A stretch of DNA of 11,462 bases from contig PMYJ01000190.1 of assembly GCA_003170875.1 (NCBI GenBank), forward strand, positions 4,133-15,594, written 5' to 3'. The position numbers were made by a program, and so were the translations under genes. Source of the DNA: Candidatus Dormiibacterota bacterium (lineage in GTDB: Bacteria; Chloroflexota; Dormibacteria; Aeolococcales; Aeolococcaceae). Positions 1 through 6,252 of the stretch are shown here, piece after piece (position 1 is the first letter of the stretch; every line of letters begins with the position of its first letter). The notes under the pieces were generated by a model. The model worked only from the letters and a program-made list of their open reading frames with translations, was not told the origin of the DNA and made no database searches.

Positions 1-305
1 AGGTTGAAGCTCTGGAACACCATCCCGATCTCGGAGCGCTTGCGGCAGACCTCGCGGTCGGGCAGCTCGTGGAGCCGGCCGCCGCGCTCGCGGTAGCCGA
101 CCAGTTCGCCGTCGACCCACAGCCGGCCGGCGTCGATCTTCTCCAGGTGGTTGATGCAGCGGAGAAAGGTGCTCTTTCCCGAGCCCGAGGGACCGATGAT
201 GCACATCACCTCCCGGGGCGCCACCTCGATGTCGATGCCTCGGAGCACCTCGTTGCGGCCGAAGCTCTTGTGCACGGCCTCGGCGCGGACCATGGGGGTG
301 GGCAT
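1..305 (-). CDS. Polar amino acid ABC transporter ATP-binding protein (C-terminus beyond window)
   Basis: This is the cytoplasmic ATPase that powers the amino acid importer whose permease and binding protein lie just upstream. About 101 codons are visible. The fragment begins MPTPMVRAEAVHKSFG and shows a Walker A motif GPSGSGKST (residues 38-46, Lys44) followed by the Q-loop stretch GMVFQSFNL at the window edge. The signature, Walker B and H-loop motifs would lie outside the window. The ATG at 305 was chosen because a GGGAG ribosome site sits 8 bases before it; an internal ATG at 293 is possible. Only 12 bases separate it from the permease stop, so the two are almost certainly co-translated. 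The spacing and sequence are typical of the GlnQ/HisP-type polar amino acid subfamily. The exact substrate cannot be read from the ATPase. Confidence 0.93.
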   Translation of the reverse strand, partial: MPTPMVRAEAVHKSFGRNEVLRGIDIEVAPREVMCIIGPSGSGKSTFLRCINHLEKIDAGRLWVDGELVGYRERGGRLHELPDREVCRKRSEIGMVFQSFN

Positions 306-317
306 CAGCGGCACTCC

Positions 318-1319
318 CTACATTCCCGAGTGAGGCTTGGCGGGCGGGAGCCAGGGCTCGATATCGCCCTCGGACGGCGGACGGGCGTGGAACTGGAAGA
401 ACAACTGCCGAAGCCGTTGTATCGGTGTCTGCGGCAGCCCGCGCACCGAGCCCCGGGCGAAGTGCCGCTCGATGTAGAACTGGAAGATGGTCAGAATCGA
501 GGACATGACCAGGTACCAGATACTGGCGACGATCGCCAGCTCGATGATGTGGTAGTTGAAGTTGGAGATCTCCTGCTGCACGAAGAAGAGCTCGTGCAGG
601 GTGACGATGTAAGCGAGTGAGGTCGTCTTGAGCATCGAGATGGTCTCGTTACCGGTGGGGGGGATGATCACCCGCATCGCCTGGGGCAGGACGATGCGGC
701 GCATCACCTGAGAGCGCCTCATCCCCAGCGCGTGGGCGGCCTCGGTCTGGCCCTGGTCGACGGAGATAATGCCGGCCCGGACGATCTCCGCCATATAGGC
801 GGCCTCGTTGAGCCCGAGGCCGAGGATCGCCGCCAGGAGCGGCGTGACCAGCGCGTTGGTGGACTCCGACCACGCGATGTGGGTAAAGGGGATGCCGATC
901 GACAGGCTGGGCAGGATGGTGGCGATGTTCCACCAGAAGAAGAGCTGGACCAGCACCGGGGTGCCCCGGAAGAACCAGATGTACAGCCAGCTCACCGAGG
1001 ACATCACCCGGTTGGTCGACAGCCGCATCACCGCCATCAGCACGCCCAGGCCGACGCCGACGACCATGGCGATGGCGGTCAGATAGACCGTCACCAGCGC
1101 GGCTTCCATGATCCGGTCGTCGAAGAGGTACTGGCCGACCACGGACCAGTGCAAATCTGGTGCGGTGACGAAGGTGTCGACGATCCCCGCGCCGATCAGC
1201 ACCACCACCACGGCGGCGACCCAGCGCCAGGGATGGCGCAGGGGGACGGCCCGGATCGCCTCGGGGCGCTGCCGCCCCGCCCCGGGGGGGACGGGTGGGT
1301 CCGCGGTGAACTCGGTCAC
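318..1319 (-). CDS. Amino acid ABC transporter permease (HisMQ/GlnP family)
   Basis: Integral membrane subunit of a polar amino acid importer, 333 residues. After a cytoplasmic N-terminus rich in Pro and Arg there is an extra hydrophobic helix at about 31-52, then the family core: helices near 72-98, 110-133, 157-180, 228-250 and 260-282. The cytoplasmic EAA loop that docks on the ATPase is clear at about 193-220, with EAAHALG followed by the conserved I.LPQA. The start is the GTG at 1319, preceded by a GGTGAGG ribosome site. Only one permease gene is present, so the transporter probably uses a homodimer. The N-terminal helix and the tail of about 45 residues after the last helix make it longer than a minimal GlnP (about 220 residues). 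Its neighbours are the binding protein 81 bases upstream and the ATPase 12 bases downstream. The family call is firm; the substrate is not known. Confidence 0.95.
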   Translation of the reverse strand: MTEFTADPPVPPGAGRQRPEAIRAVPLRHPWRWVAAVVVVLIGAGIVDTFVTAPDLHWSVVGQYLFDDRIMEAALVTVYLTAIAMVVGVGLGVLMAVMRLSTNRVMSSVSWLYIWFFRGTPVLVQLFFWWNIATILPSLSIGIPFTHIAWSESTNALVTPLLAAILGLGLNEAAYMAEIVRAGIISVDQGQTEAAHALGMRRSQVMRRIVLPQAMRVIIPPTGNETISMLKTTSLAYIVTLHELFFVQQEISNFNYHIIELAIVASIWYLVMSSILTIFQFYIERHFARGSVRGLPQTPIQRLRQLFFQFHARPPSEGDIEPWLPPAKPHSGM

Positions 1320-1366
1320 GCGAACCTCACCCTAGGCAAGCACACCGCTCCTCCTCCCCGTCCGAT

Positions 1367-1384
1367 CCCGGCTCACACGCCGGG
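1367..1384 (-). terminator. Hairpin between binding-protein and permease genes
   Basis: A perfect 6-bp GC stem (CCCGGC / GCCGGG) with a 6-base loop lies 16 bases after the binding-protein stop codon, in the 81-base gap before the permease. There is no U tract, so it is more likely an attenuator or an mRNA 3'-end stabiliser than a full terminator. Such intercistronic hairpins in importer operons are known to let the binding protein be made in excess over the membrane subunits. That role is inferred here. Confidence 0.4.
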
Positions 1385-1400
1385 TGGGAGGCCTGCGACC

Positions 1401-2387
1401 TCAGTACGAGGGCACACAGGTCGAGCCGACCGGGTTGTTGTCGTTGGCACCGACGTCCGAGGCGGCGACCCCACCGTCCGAGACCCCGGCGTTCTTGAGG
1501 ATCGTGCCGTAGTAGCCGTGGTTGATCAGGTAGGTGAGGGCGTCCTCGATGGCCTTGTCGAACCCCAGCTTGTGCTCGACGGCCACGCCGTACGGGTAGA
1601 TGCTGCAGGGCTGGCCGCTGATCTTCAGCTTGCCGGGCTCCAGCTTGACCTGGTAGTCGGCGACCGGCTGGTCGGCCCAGCCGTAGTCGGCCCGCCCGCT
1701 GATCAGGGCGGCGTTGGCCTCGGTCTGGCTGGCGAAGCTCTCCACGTTGATGTCCTGGAGCCCCGCCCCGGTGCAGTGGTCGGTGTCACCGGCGATCGCG
1801 CCACCGCCCGGGTTCTGCCCCATGTAGCCGTAGGCGTCCGACTCCTCGACGGTGCCCGACTCCACCGCCACCGAGTGGCCGCACATCTGGGAGGCCGCGG
1901 TGATCGTCGGTCCGCCGACCTTGGCCAGCCAGGACTCACCGGCTTGGTAGTAGGTGATGAAGTCGATCCCGGTCCCCTCGCGCGTCGCCGTGGGCGTGAA
2001 GCTGGAGAAGCTCATCACGTACTTGGGGTTCTTCTCCAGGAGGGCCGGGATGATGTCGTCAAAGGTCACGTTGTCGATGGTGCACGAGACCCCGAGCACC
2101 GAGCAGACGTCCTGGGCAAGCTCGAGGTCCCACCCGACCACCTGGCCGCTGCCATTGACGTACTCGTTCGGCGCGTACGACGCGTCGCTTGCGATCTGGA
2201 ACGGCTCCATCGCCTTGACCGCCGCCGGGATCTCATTGGCGATGCTCGATTGGGTGGCGGGCTGGGGGCTCGTCAGGATCGGGCTGGTACTCCCGCAGGC
2301 GCTCATCACGATCACGGGAAGGGCCAGGGCGGCAAAGGCGGCGCGCCGGGCGCGGTTGAGTTGGGCGGGTCGAGGGAGAGCGTGCAT
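1401..2387 (-). CDS. Amino-acid-binding lipoprotein of ABC importer (SBP family 3)
   Basis: Extracytoplasmic receptor of the neighbouring importer, 328 residues. The N-terminus has basic residues (NRARR, 11-15), a hydrophobic core and a lipobox MSAC with Cys31 as the lipidation site. The mature part fits SBP_bac_3: IASDASYAPNEY (66-76), GWDLELAQDV (85-94), FDDIIPALLEKNP (109-121), then TPTATREG (131-138) whose Arg136 is the usual alpha-carboxylate contact, and GRADYGWADQ (231-240). The ATG at 2387 was chosen because it gives a clean signal peptide. The frame stays open for 93 more codons upstream, but these overlap the aminotransferase gene and look non-coding. No clear ribosome site precedes the ATG, so the start is a little uncertain. 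Six cysteines besides the lipid anchor (95, 102, 169, 205, 261, 324) could form disulfides. Its place behind an aminotransferase and a homogentisate dioxygenase-like gene suggests an aromatic amino acid ligand, by context only. Confidence 0.93.
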   Translation of the reverse strand: MHALPRPAQLNRARRAAFAALALPVIVMSACGSTSPILTSPQPATQSSIANEIPAAVKAMEPFQIASDASYAPNEYVNGSGQVVGWDLELAQDVCSVLGVSCTIDNVTFDDIIPALLEKNPKYVMSFSSFTPTATREGTGIDFITYYQAGESWLAKVGGPTITAASQMCGHSVAVESGTVEESDAYGYMGQNPGGGAIAGDTDHCTGAGLQDINVESFASQTEANAALISGRADYGWADQPVADYQVKLEPGKLKISGQPCSIYPYGVAVEHKLGFDKAIEDALTYLINHGYYGTILKNAGVSDGGVAASDVGANDNNPVGSTCVPSY

Positions 2388-2433
2388 TTGGTCGCGAATT
2401 GTGCGCTCGTGACGTGCCGGGTGTCCACGTGCT

Positions 2434-2443
2434 TTGTGCACAA
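2434..2443. promoter_or_regulatory. Palindrome TTGTGCACAA upstream of binding-protein gene
   Basis: A perfect 10-bp palindrome lies in the 68-base gap between the aminotransferase stop and the binding-protein start, 47-56 bases before that ATG. A CACGTG palindrome follows closely at 2426-2431. The position would suit an operator for a separate transporter promoter. Alternatively the GTGC/GCAC arms could form a small RNA hairpin. No regulator gene is present to pair it with. Confidence 0.25.
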
Positions 2444-2455
2444 GGACCACGGGCC

Positions 2456-3646
2456 CTACCCCTCCGAGGACGCGGCAGCCTCCACCAGCGCCTGAGCCGC
2501 GACCTGGAGAGCCGGTCGCTCCACGCTGAAACAGATGCGGAAGTGGTCGGGCACCCCGAACGCCACCCCGGGTACCACCACCGCCCGGCGCTCCGCCAGC
2601 GCCGCGGCGAAAGCCATGGTGTCCTCCCAAGGGCTGCGCACCCAGAGGTAGAGGCCGCCCTGGCACTCGGCGGCCTGGAGGCCGGCGGCCGCGACGGCGC
2701 TGGCGATGATGTCGCGGCGCTCCCGATAGGGGGTCGCGTTCGCCTCCCAGCTGGGCAGCTCCAGGAGGGCGAGCTGGGGTGTCGCCGGCGCGTTGACGTA
2801 GCCGAGGGCCCGCTGGCAGAGGGCCAGCCCCGCCTCACTCTCCGCACCGGTCAGGGAGGGGTGGAGCGCCAGGTAGCCGATCCGCTCTCCCGCGATCCCC
2901 AGGTCCTTGGAGAAGGAGCGGCAGAGCACGGTGTGCTCGTAGTGGTGGAAGGGCTCGGTCCGGCGGTGGGGCGGGTAGATGAGCCGGCGGTAGACCTCGT
3001 CGACGACGAGCAGCACCGGGTGGCCGCCTCGGCGGCGGTGGGCGTCGAGAAGCGACGCCAGGCCGTGCAGCTCCTCCTCGGTCACGACGTGCCCGCTGGG
3101 GTTGCAGGGAGTGTTGAGGATCAGGGCGCCGGTGGCGTAACTCAGCGCGGCGGCGATCGCCTCCAGGTCGAGCGAGCCGCCCTCGGCCGAGCGCACCACC
3201 CGCAGCCGGTGGCCGCAGACTTCGCTGTAGAGGCGAAACTCGGAGAAGTAGGGGGCGATCACCACCACCTCGCTGCCCGCCTCCACGAAGGCCCGAAGCG
3301 CCATCGAGATCGCTCCCGCAGCCCCCACCGTGACCGCCACCGACTCCGCAGTCACCCCGGCGACGTCGACATCCTCGGCGATCCGCTCGCGCAGCTCGGG
3401 GTAGCCGAGGTTGGGCATATAGCCGAACCGGCGTGGGCGGATCGCCGAGGCCGCCCTCTGGAAGGCCTCGCGCACCGCCTCGGACGCCTCCAGGGGCTGG
3501 CCCAGCGAGAGGTCGGCGACCGCGTCCACGCCATACCGCTCCCGCAGCCGCTGCGCCGTGGCCGCGCCGGCGCGCACCCAGCCCCCGGCCTCGATCTCAC
3601 CCCGGACCCACGCGGTGACGGCGCCGTCGCCGGGCCCCGGGCTCAC
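2456..3646 (-). CDS. PLP-dependent class I/II aminotransferase
   Basis: Fold type I aminotransferase of 396 residues, a normal length for the family. It transfers the amino group of an amino acid to a 2-oxo acid in the cytoplasm. Visible motifs are FGYMPNLGYPELRERIA (74-90), NTPCNPSG with cofactor-contacting Asn182, VVDEVYR with Asp216 (binds the pyridine nitrogen) and Tyr219, SFSKDLGIAGERIGY with the Schiff-base Lys247 and Arg254, and FRICFS with Arg370, the likely substrate carboxylate contact. The start is the GTG at 3646, which overlaps the upstream dioxygenase stop in a GTGA arrangement and so implies translational coupling. That coupling to a homogentisate dioxygenase-like gene, with an amino acid importer downstream, suggests tyrosine or phenylalanine as amino donor. 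The sequence alone does not separate an aromatic from an aspartate or alanine aminotransferase. Confidence 0.93.
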   Translation of the reverse strand: MSPGPGDGAVTAWVRGEIEAGGWVRAGAATAQRLRERYGVDAVADLSLGQPLEASEAVREAFQRAASAIRPRRFGYMPNLGYPELRERIAEDVDVAGVTAESVAVTVGAAGAISMALRAFVEAGSEVVVIAPYFSEFRLYSEVCGHRLRVVRSAEGGSLDLEAIAAALSYATGALILNTPCNPSGHVVTEEELHGLASLLDAHRRRGGHPVLLVVDEVYRRLIYPPHRRTEPFHHYEHTVLCRSFSKDLGIAGERIGYLALHPSLTGAESEAGLALCQRALGYVNAPATPQLALLELPSWEANATPYRERRDIIASAVAAAGLQAAECQGGLYLWVRSPWEDTMAFAAALAERRAVVVPGVAFGVPDHFRICFSVERPALQVAAQALVEAAASSEG

Positions 3647-4824
3647 CGCTTGGCGCCCGGCTCCCGCGTGCCCCCGTCATGCCAGGAGAAGGGGTAGGCG
3701 GTGTCGACCACCTGGCGGGCGACCTGGGTGCGGTGGAGCGGGCGGAAGGTCTCGACCATCACCGCCAGCTCATCGGTCTCGGCGGGACGACCCTGCGATG
3801 CCTCGAGCGCCCCCGGCTGAGGCCCGTGGGCCAGCCCGCTCACGTGATGGGTGAGGGAGCCCTGCTGGACGCCCCGGCGGGACGCGTAGTTGCCCTCCAT
3901 GTAGTAGAGGACCGAGTCGCAATCGAGGTTGGAATGGTGGTAGGGGAGGAGCACCGCCTCGGGGTCCCAGCCCAGCTTGCGGGGCACGAACGAGCAGATC
4001 ACGCAGTTGGTGGCCTGGAACGTCTGGTGGGCCGCCGCCGGCAGGTGGAAGCGCCCCGCGCGCGGCTCGAAGTCGTGGATGTTGAAGGCGATCGGGTAGA
4101 CGGTGCCGTCCCATCCCACCACGTCGAAGGGGTGGTGGTCGAGCGAGTAGCAGGACATGTGGCCTGCCCTCTTGAGCCAGAGCTGGGACGGGCCCTCGCC
4201 CTGCTCCAGCGCCTCGGGTGCCCGGAGATCCCGCTCGCTGTACGGTGCGAACTCGGTGAGCTGACCGTTGGTGGCCCGATAGCGGTCCGGGGAGTCGACC
4301 GCCCCGGCGATCTCCATGACCAGCACGCGGGTGCTCTCGAGATGGTCGAATTCGACGCGGTACACCGTCCCCCGCGGGATCACCAGGTAGTCGTGGTGGT
4401 CGAAACGGAGGCTCCCGAACTGGGTGTGGAGCGTCCCCGACCCGCTGTGGACGAAGAGCACATCGTCGGCCGAACCGTCGACGAGGAAGGCCTTCTGCTG
4501 GCGCTGCGGGATGAGCAGCCCGATCCGGATGTCGTCGTTGACGAGCAGCCACTGCCGCCCCGTGATCGCGTCGCCGTGGGCCGGGAGCCGGAACCCCTGG
4601 AGGAGGGCATGCTCGTGGACCTTCTCGTTCTCCATCGAGATGTCGTCCGCATCGCCTTCCACGACGTCCTGGACGGCCTCCGGCATGTGCCGGTGGTAGA
4701 GGAGGGACGAGGGGCCGCTGAAGCCCTCCCGGCTGAACAGCTCCTCATAGACCGGGGCGCCCTCGATGGCAAAGCGCTGATGACGCTTCCGGGGCAGCTC
4801 ACCCAGCCGCATGTAGGGCCGCAC
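3643..4824 (-). CDS. hmgA: Homogentisate 1,2-dioxygenase-like cupin
   Basis: Likely non-haem iron ring-cleaving dioxygenase of tyrosine and phenylalanine catabolism (homogentisate + O2 to maleylacetoacetate), 393 residues. It opens with YMRLGELPRKRHQRF (4-18), typical of the divergent bacterial HGD branch, and has cupin segments at about 122-165 and 225-345. Aligned by eye to human HGD, His297 (PYHHSN) and His333 (LAHGPQ) are 36 residues apart, exactly as human His335 and His371. The carboxylate ligand human Glu341 falls on Asp303, and the next residue is Ser304. His260 sits where the proposed catalytic His292 would be. The GTG at 4824 fits the usual N-terminus; ATG 4812 is an alternative. 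There is no clear ribosome site. It is the first gene of the minus-strand operon and overlaps the aminotransferase by 4 bases. The family is firm; the true substrate is less so, and the hmgA symbol is given on family grounds only. Confidence 0.85.
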   Translation of the reverse strand: MRPYMRLGELPRKRHQRFAIEGAPVYEELFSREGFSGPSSLLYHRHMPEAVQDVVEGDADDISMENEKVHEHALLQGFRLPAHGDAITGRQWLLVNDDIRIGLLIPQRQQKAFLVDGSADDVLFVHSGSGTLHTQFGSLRFDHHDYLVIPRGTVYRVEFDHLESTRVLVMEIAGAVDSPDRYRATNGQLTEFAPYSERDLRAPEALEQGEGPSQLWLKRAGHMSCYSLDHHPFDVVGWDGTVYPIAFNIHDFEPRAGRFHLPAAAHQTFQATNCVICSFVPRKLGWDPEAVLLPYHHSNLDCDSVLYYMEGNYASRRGVQQGSLTHHVSGLAHGPQPGALEASQGRPAETDELAVMVETFRPLHRTQVARQVVDTAYPFSWHDGGTREPGAKR

Positions 4825-4830
4825 CGCGCA

Positions 4831-4836
4831 ACGGTA
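4831..4836 (-). promoter_or_regulatory. Possible -10 element for a leaderless dioxygenase transcript
   Basis: On the minus strand TACCGT (a TANNNT hexamer) ends 6 bases before the GTG at 4824. That spacing would start transcription at or next to the start codon, which would explain the missing ribosome site. No convincing -35 hexamer is present at 16-18 bases. Short hexamers are weak evidence in high-GC DNA. Confidence 0.22.
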
Positions 4837-4896
4837 ACAGGAGCGGGGGAGCGGGGTGGCGTGTCACGGGACGCCTTCGGCGGACGTATCCATCTG

Positions 4897-4902
4897 TAGG
4901 GT
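4897..4902 (+). promoter_or_regulatory. Possible -10 element TAGGGT of first propeller lipoprotein
   Basis: TAGGGT lies 24 bases before the ATG at 4927, inside the identical heptamer GTAGGGT that also occurs before the second paralog (6161-6167). No clear -35 is visible. The recurrence ahead of both tandem genes is the main support. Confidence 0.25.
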
Positions 4903-4926
4903 GATGAGCCGCAGAGGAGTCCCTTC

Positions 4927-6072
4927 ATGACACGGCTGACCGGCCCGAGGTGTGGAGTCGTCACCGGCCTCCTTGCCGCCGGCGTGTTGCTGACGGCCTG
5001 CAGCGGCCCGGCCGCCACCCCGAGCCCGACGCTTGCGGGCGGCGAGTCGACTCCGGAACCGACCACATGCCCGGCCTTCGTGGAGCCCGGCTGCTCCAGC
5101 CTGCCTGTCGCCGCCGTTTCGCCGTCGCCGGCCACCCCACCTCCGGCCACCGCGGGGCCCACTCCGGCGTCGCTCGCCGGCTTCCAGACCGCGTCCGTGA
5201 CCTTCGTCTCGCCTCAGGACGGCTGGGTCCTCGGCACTGTTGGCAGCAGTCTGGCGCTCGCTCGCACCCAGGACGGTGGAACGACCTGGACGAGTGTCCC
5301 CCCGCCGCCCACCGGTCTCTTCTTCGAGCCCGCGAGTGTCGGGGTTTCCGGCATCCGCTTCGCCGACCAGCAGGACGGCTGGGCTTTGAGCTCCGGCGGC
5401 GGGGCGGCGCCCATCGATGGTCTGGAGACCGCCGCCGGCCTGGTCTATGCCGTGTACTTCGGACCCGCCGGCTTTGAGATCGCCAGCAGCCCGGTGGCGA
5501 GCGACGCCTGGACGGTGTCGCCGACCGCGGTGCCCACCGGGGCCGGGGCCGGTCCCAGTGCCCAGCTGGTGATCCAGGGCTCGGCCGGATGGTTGATCGG
5601 GAACGACCGGACGGTGGTGGGCGGTGCCAGCCTCCAGAGCGGCGCGTGGGGTTCCTGGACGCCGCTGTGCACAACTGTCGGCGGGGGGGCGGTCCTGGCC
5701 GTCTCCAGCTCGGAGGATCTGTTCGCGGCCTGCGACCAGGGGATCTGGGGAGGAGACCCCACCGTCGAGGAGCGTGCCTACACCTCGACTGACGGCGGAG
5801 CCAGCTTCAGCGAGCTGGCGGCCGTGCTGCCAGCGCCCTGCAACGCTCTGGCCAGCAGCAGCCCGTCGGTGGCCGCCGCCGGGTGCGGGTCGGACCTGGT
5901 GGCGACGTTCAACGGCGGCGGCAACTGGAGCACCGTTTACGCGGGGGCTGCGAATACGGACATCGCCTACGCCGGCTTCACCACCTCCAACCAGGGGGTC
6001 GTCATCACTGGACCGGGCACGCTGCTGATGACGTACGACGGTGGCCACACCTGGGCGGCGGTGGACATTTGA
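4927..6072 (+). CDS. Asp-box beta-propeller lipoprotein, copy 1 (BNR/Ycf48-like)
   Basis: Predicted surface lipoprotein of 381 residues with no known specific function. A signal peptide ends in the lipobox LTAC (Cys25). A Pro/Thr/Ser-rich linker runs to about residue 83 and is followed by a propeller-like domain. Repeated blade signatures are SPQDGWVLGT (95-104), ARTQDGGTTW (112-121), ADQQDGWALS (146-155), TSTDGGASF (286-294), TFNGGGNW (327-334) and MTYDGGHTW (368-376). The S/T-x-D/N-x-G-x-x-W/F pattern is the Asp-box of BNR, sialidase and Ycf48-type propellers. The ATG at 4927 follows an AGAGGAG ribosome site at 7-base spacing. Compared with the next gene it lacks about 22 residues just after QQDGWA, which removes one Asp-box (see that entry). 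It lies 180 bases before its paralog, in the same direction. A structural or ligand-binding role outside the cell is likely; sialidase activity is not supported. Confidence 0.88.
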   Translation: MTRLTGPRCGVVTGLLAAGVLLTACSGPAATPSPTLAGGESTPEPTTCPAFVEPGCSSLPVAAVSPSPATPPPATAGPTPASLAGFQTASVTFVSPQDGWVLGTVGSSLALARTQDGGTTWTSVPPPPTGLFFEPASVGVSGIRFADQQDGWALSSGGGAAPIDGLETAAGLVYAVYFGPAGFEIASSPVASDAWTVSPTAVPTGAGAGPSAQLVIQGSAGWLIGNDRTVVGGASLQSGAWGSWTPLCTTVGGGAVLAVSSSEDLFAACDQGIWGGDPTVEERAYTSTDGGASFSELAAVLPAPCNALASSSPSVAAAGCGSDLVATFNGGGNWSTVYAGAANTDIAYAGFTTSNQGVVITGPGTLLMTYDGGHTWAAVDI

Positions 6073-6161
6073 CCGGACCCCGGGCGAGCCCGTGATCGGG
6101 GCATTCAGCGCCGCCTGCCGGAGGGGTGCGTCACCGGACGTCACTGTCGGGTGTGATCGGG

Positions 6162-6167
6162 TAGGGT
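6162..6167 (+). promoter_or_regulatory. Possible -10 element TAGGGT of second propeller lipoprotein
   Basis: This is the same GTAGGGT heptamer as before the first paralog, but 85 bases before the ATG, which would leave a long 5' leader. The gap of 180 bases between the paralogs otherwise holds only short GC-rich inverted repeats (for example CGGG-CGAG-CCCG at about 6080) and the ribosome site. An independent promoter for copy 2 is plausible but unproven. Confidence 0.22.
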
Positions 6168-6252
6168 TGAACGACTCGGCGGCGCTGCCAGGCCTGCGCG
6201 TGCGCGGTCCTGGCGGAGAGCCCAGACGCCGCCCGAGAGGAGGATCTCTGCC

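Noticed and set aside
732..2495. A 587-codon open frame on the plus strand across the permease and binding-protein genes
   Set aside because: It is antisense to two well-supported genes, has no family motif and low-complexity Arg/Gly/Asp/His composition. It is a high-GC shadow frame.
2388..2666. A 93-codon upstream extension of the binding-protein frame
   Set aside because: It overlaps the aminotransferase gene, is Gly/Arg-rich, and would bury the signal peptide and lipobox inside the protein.
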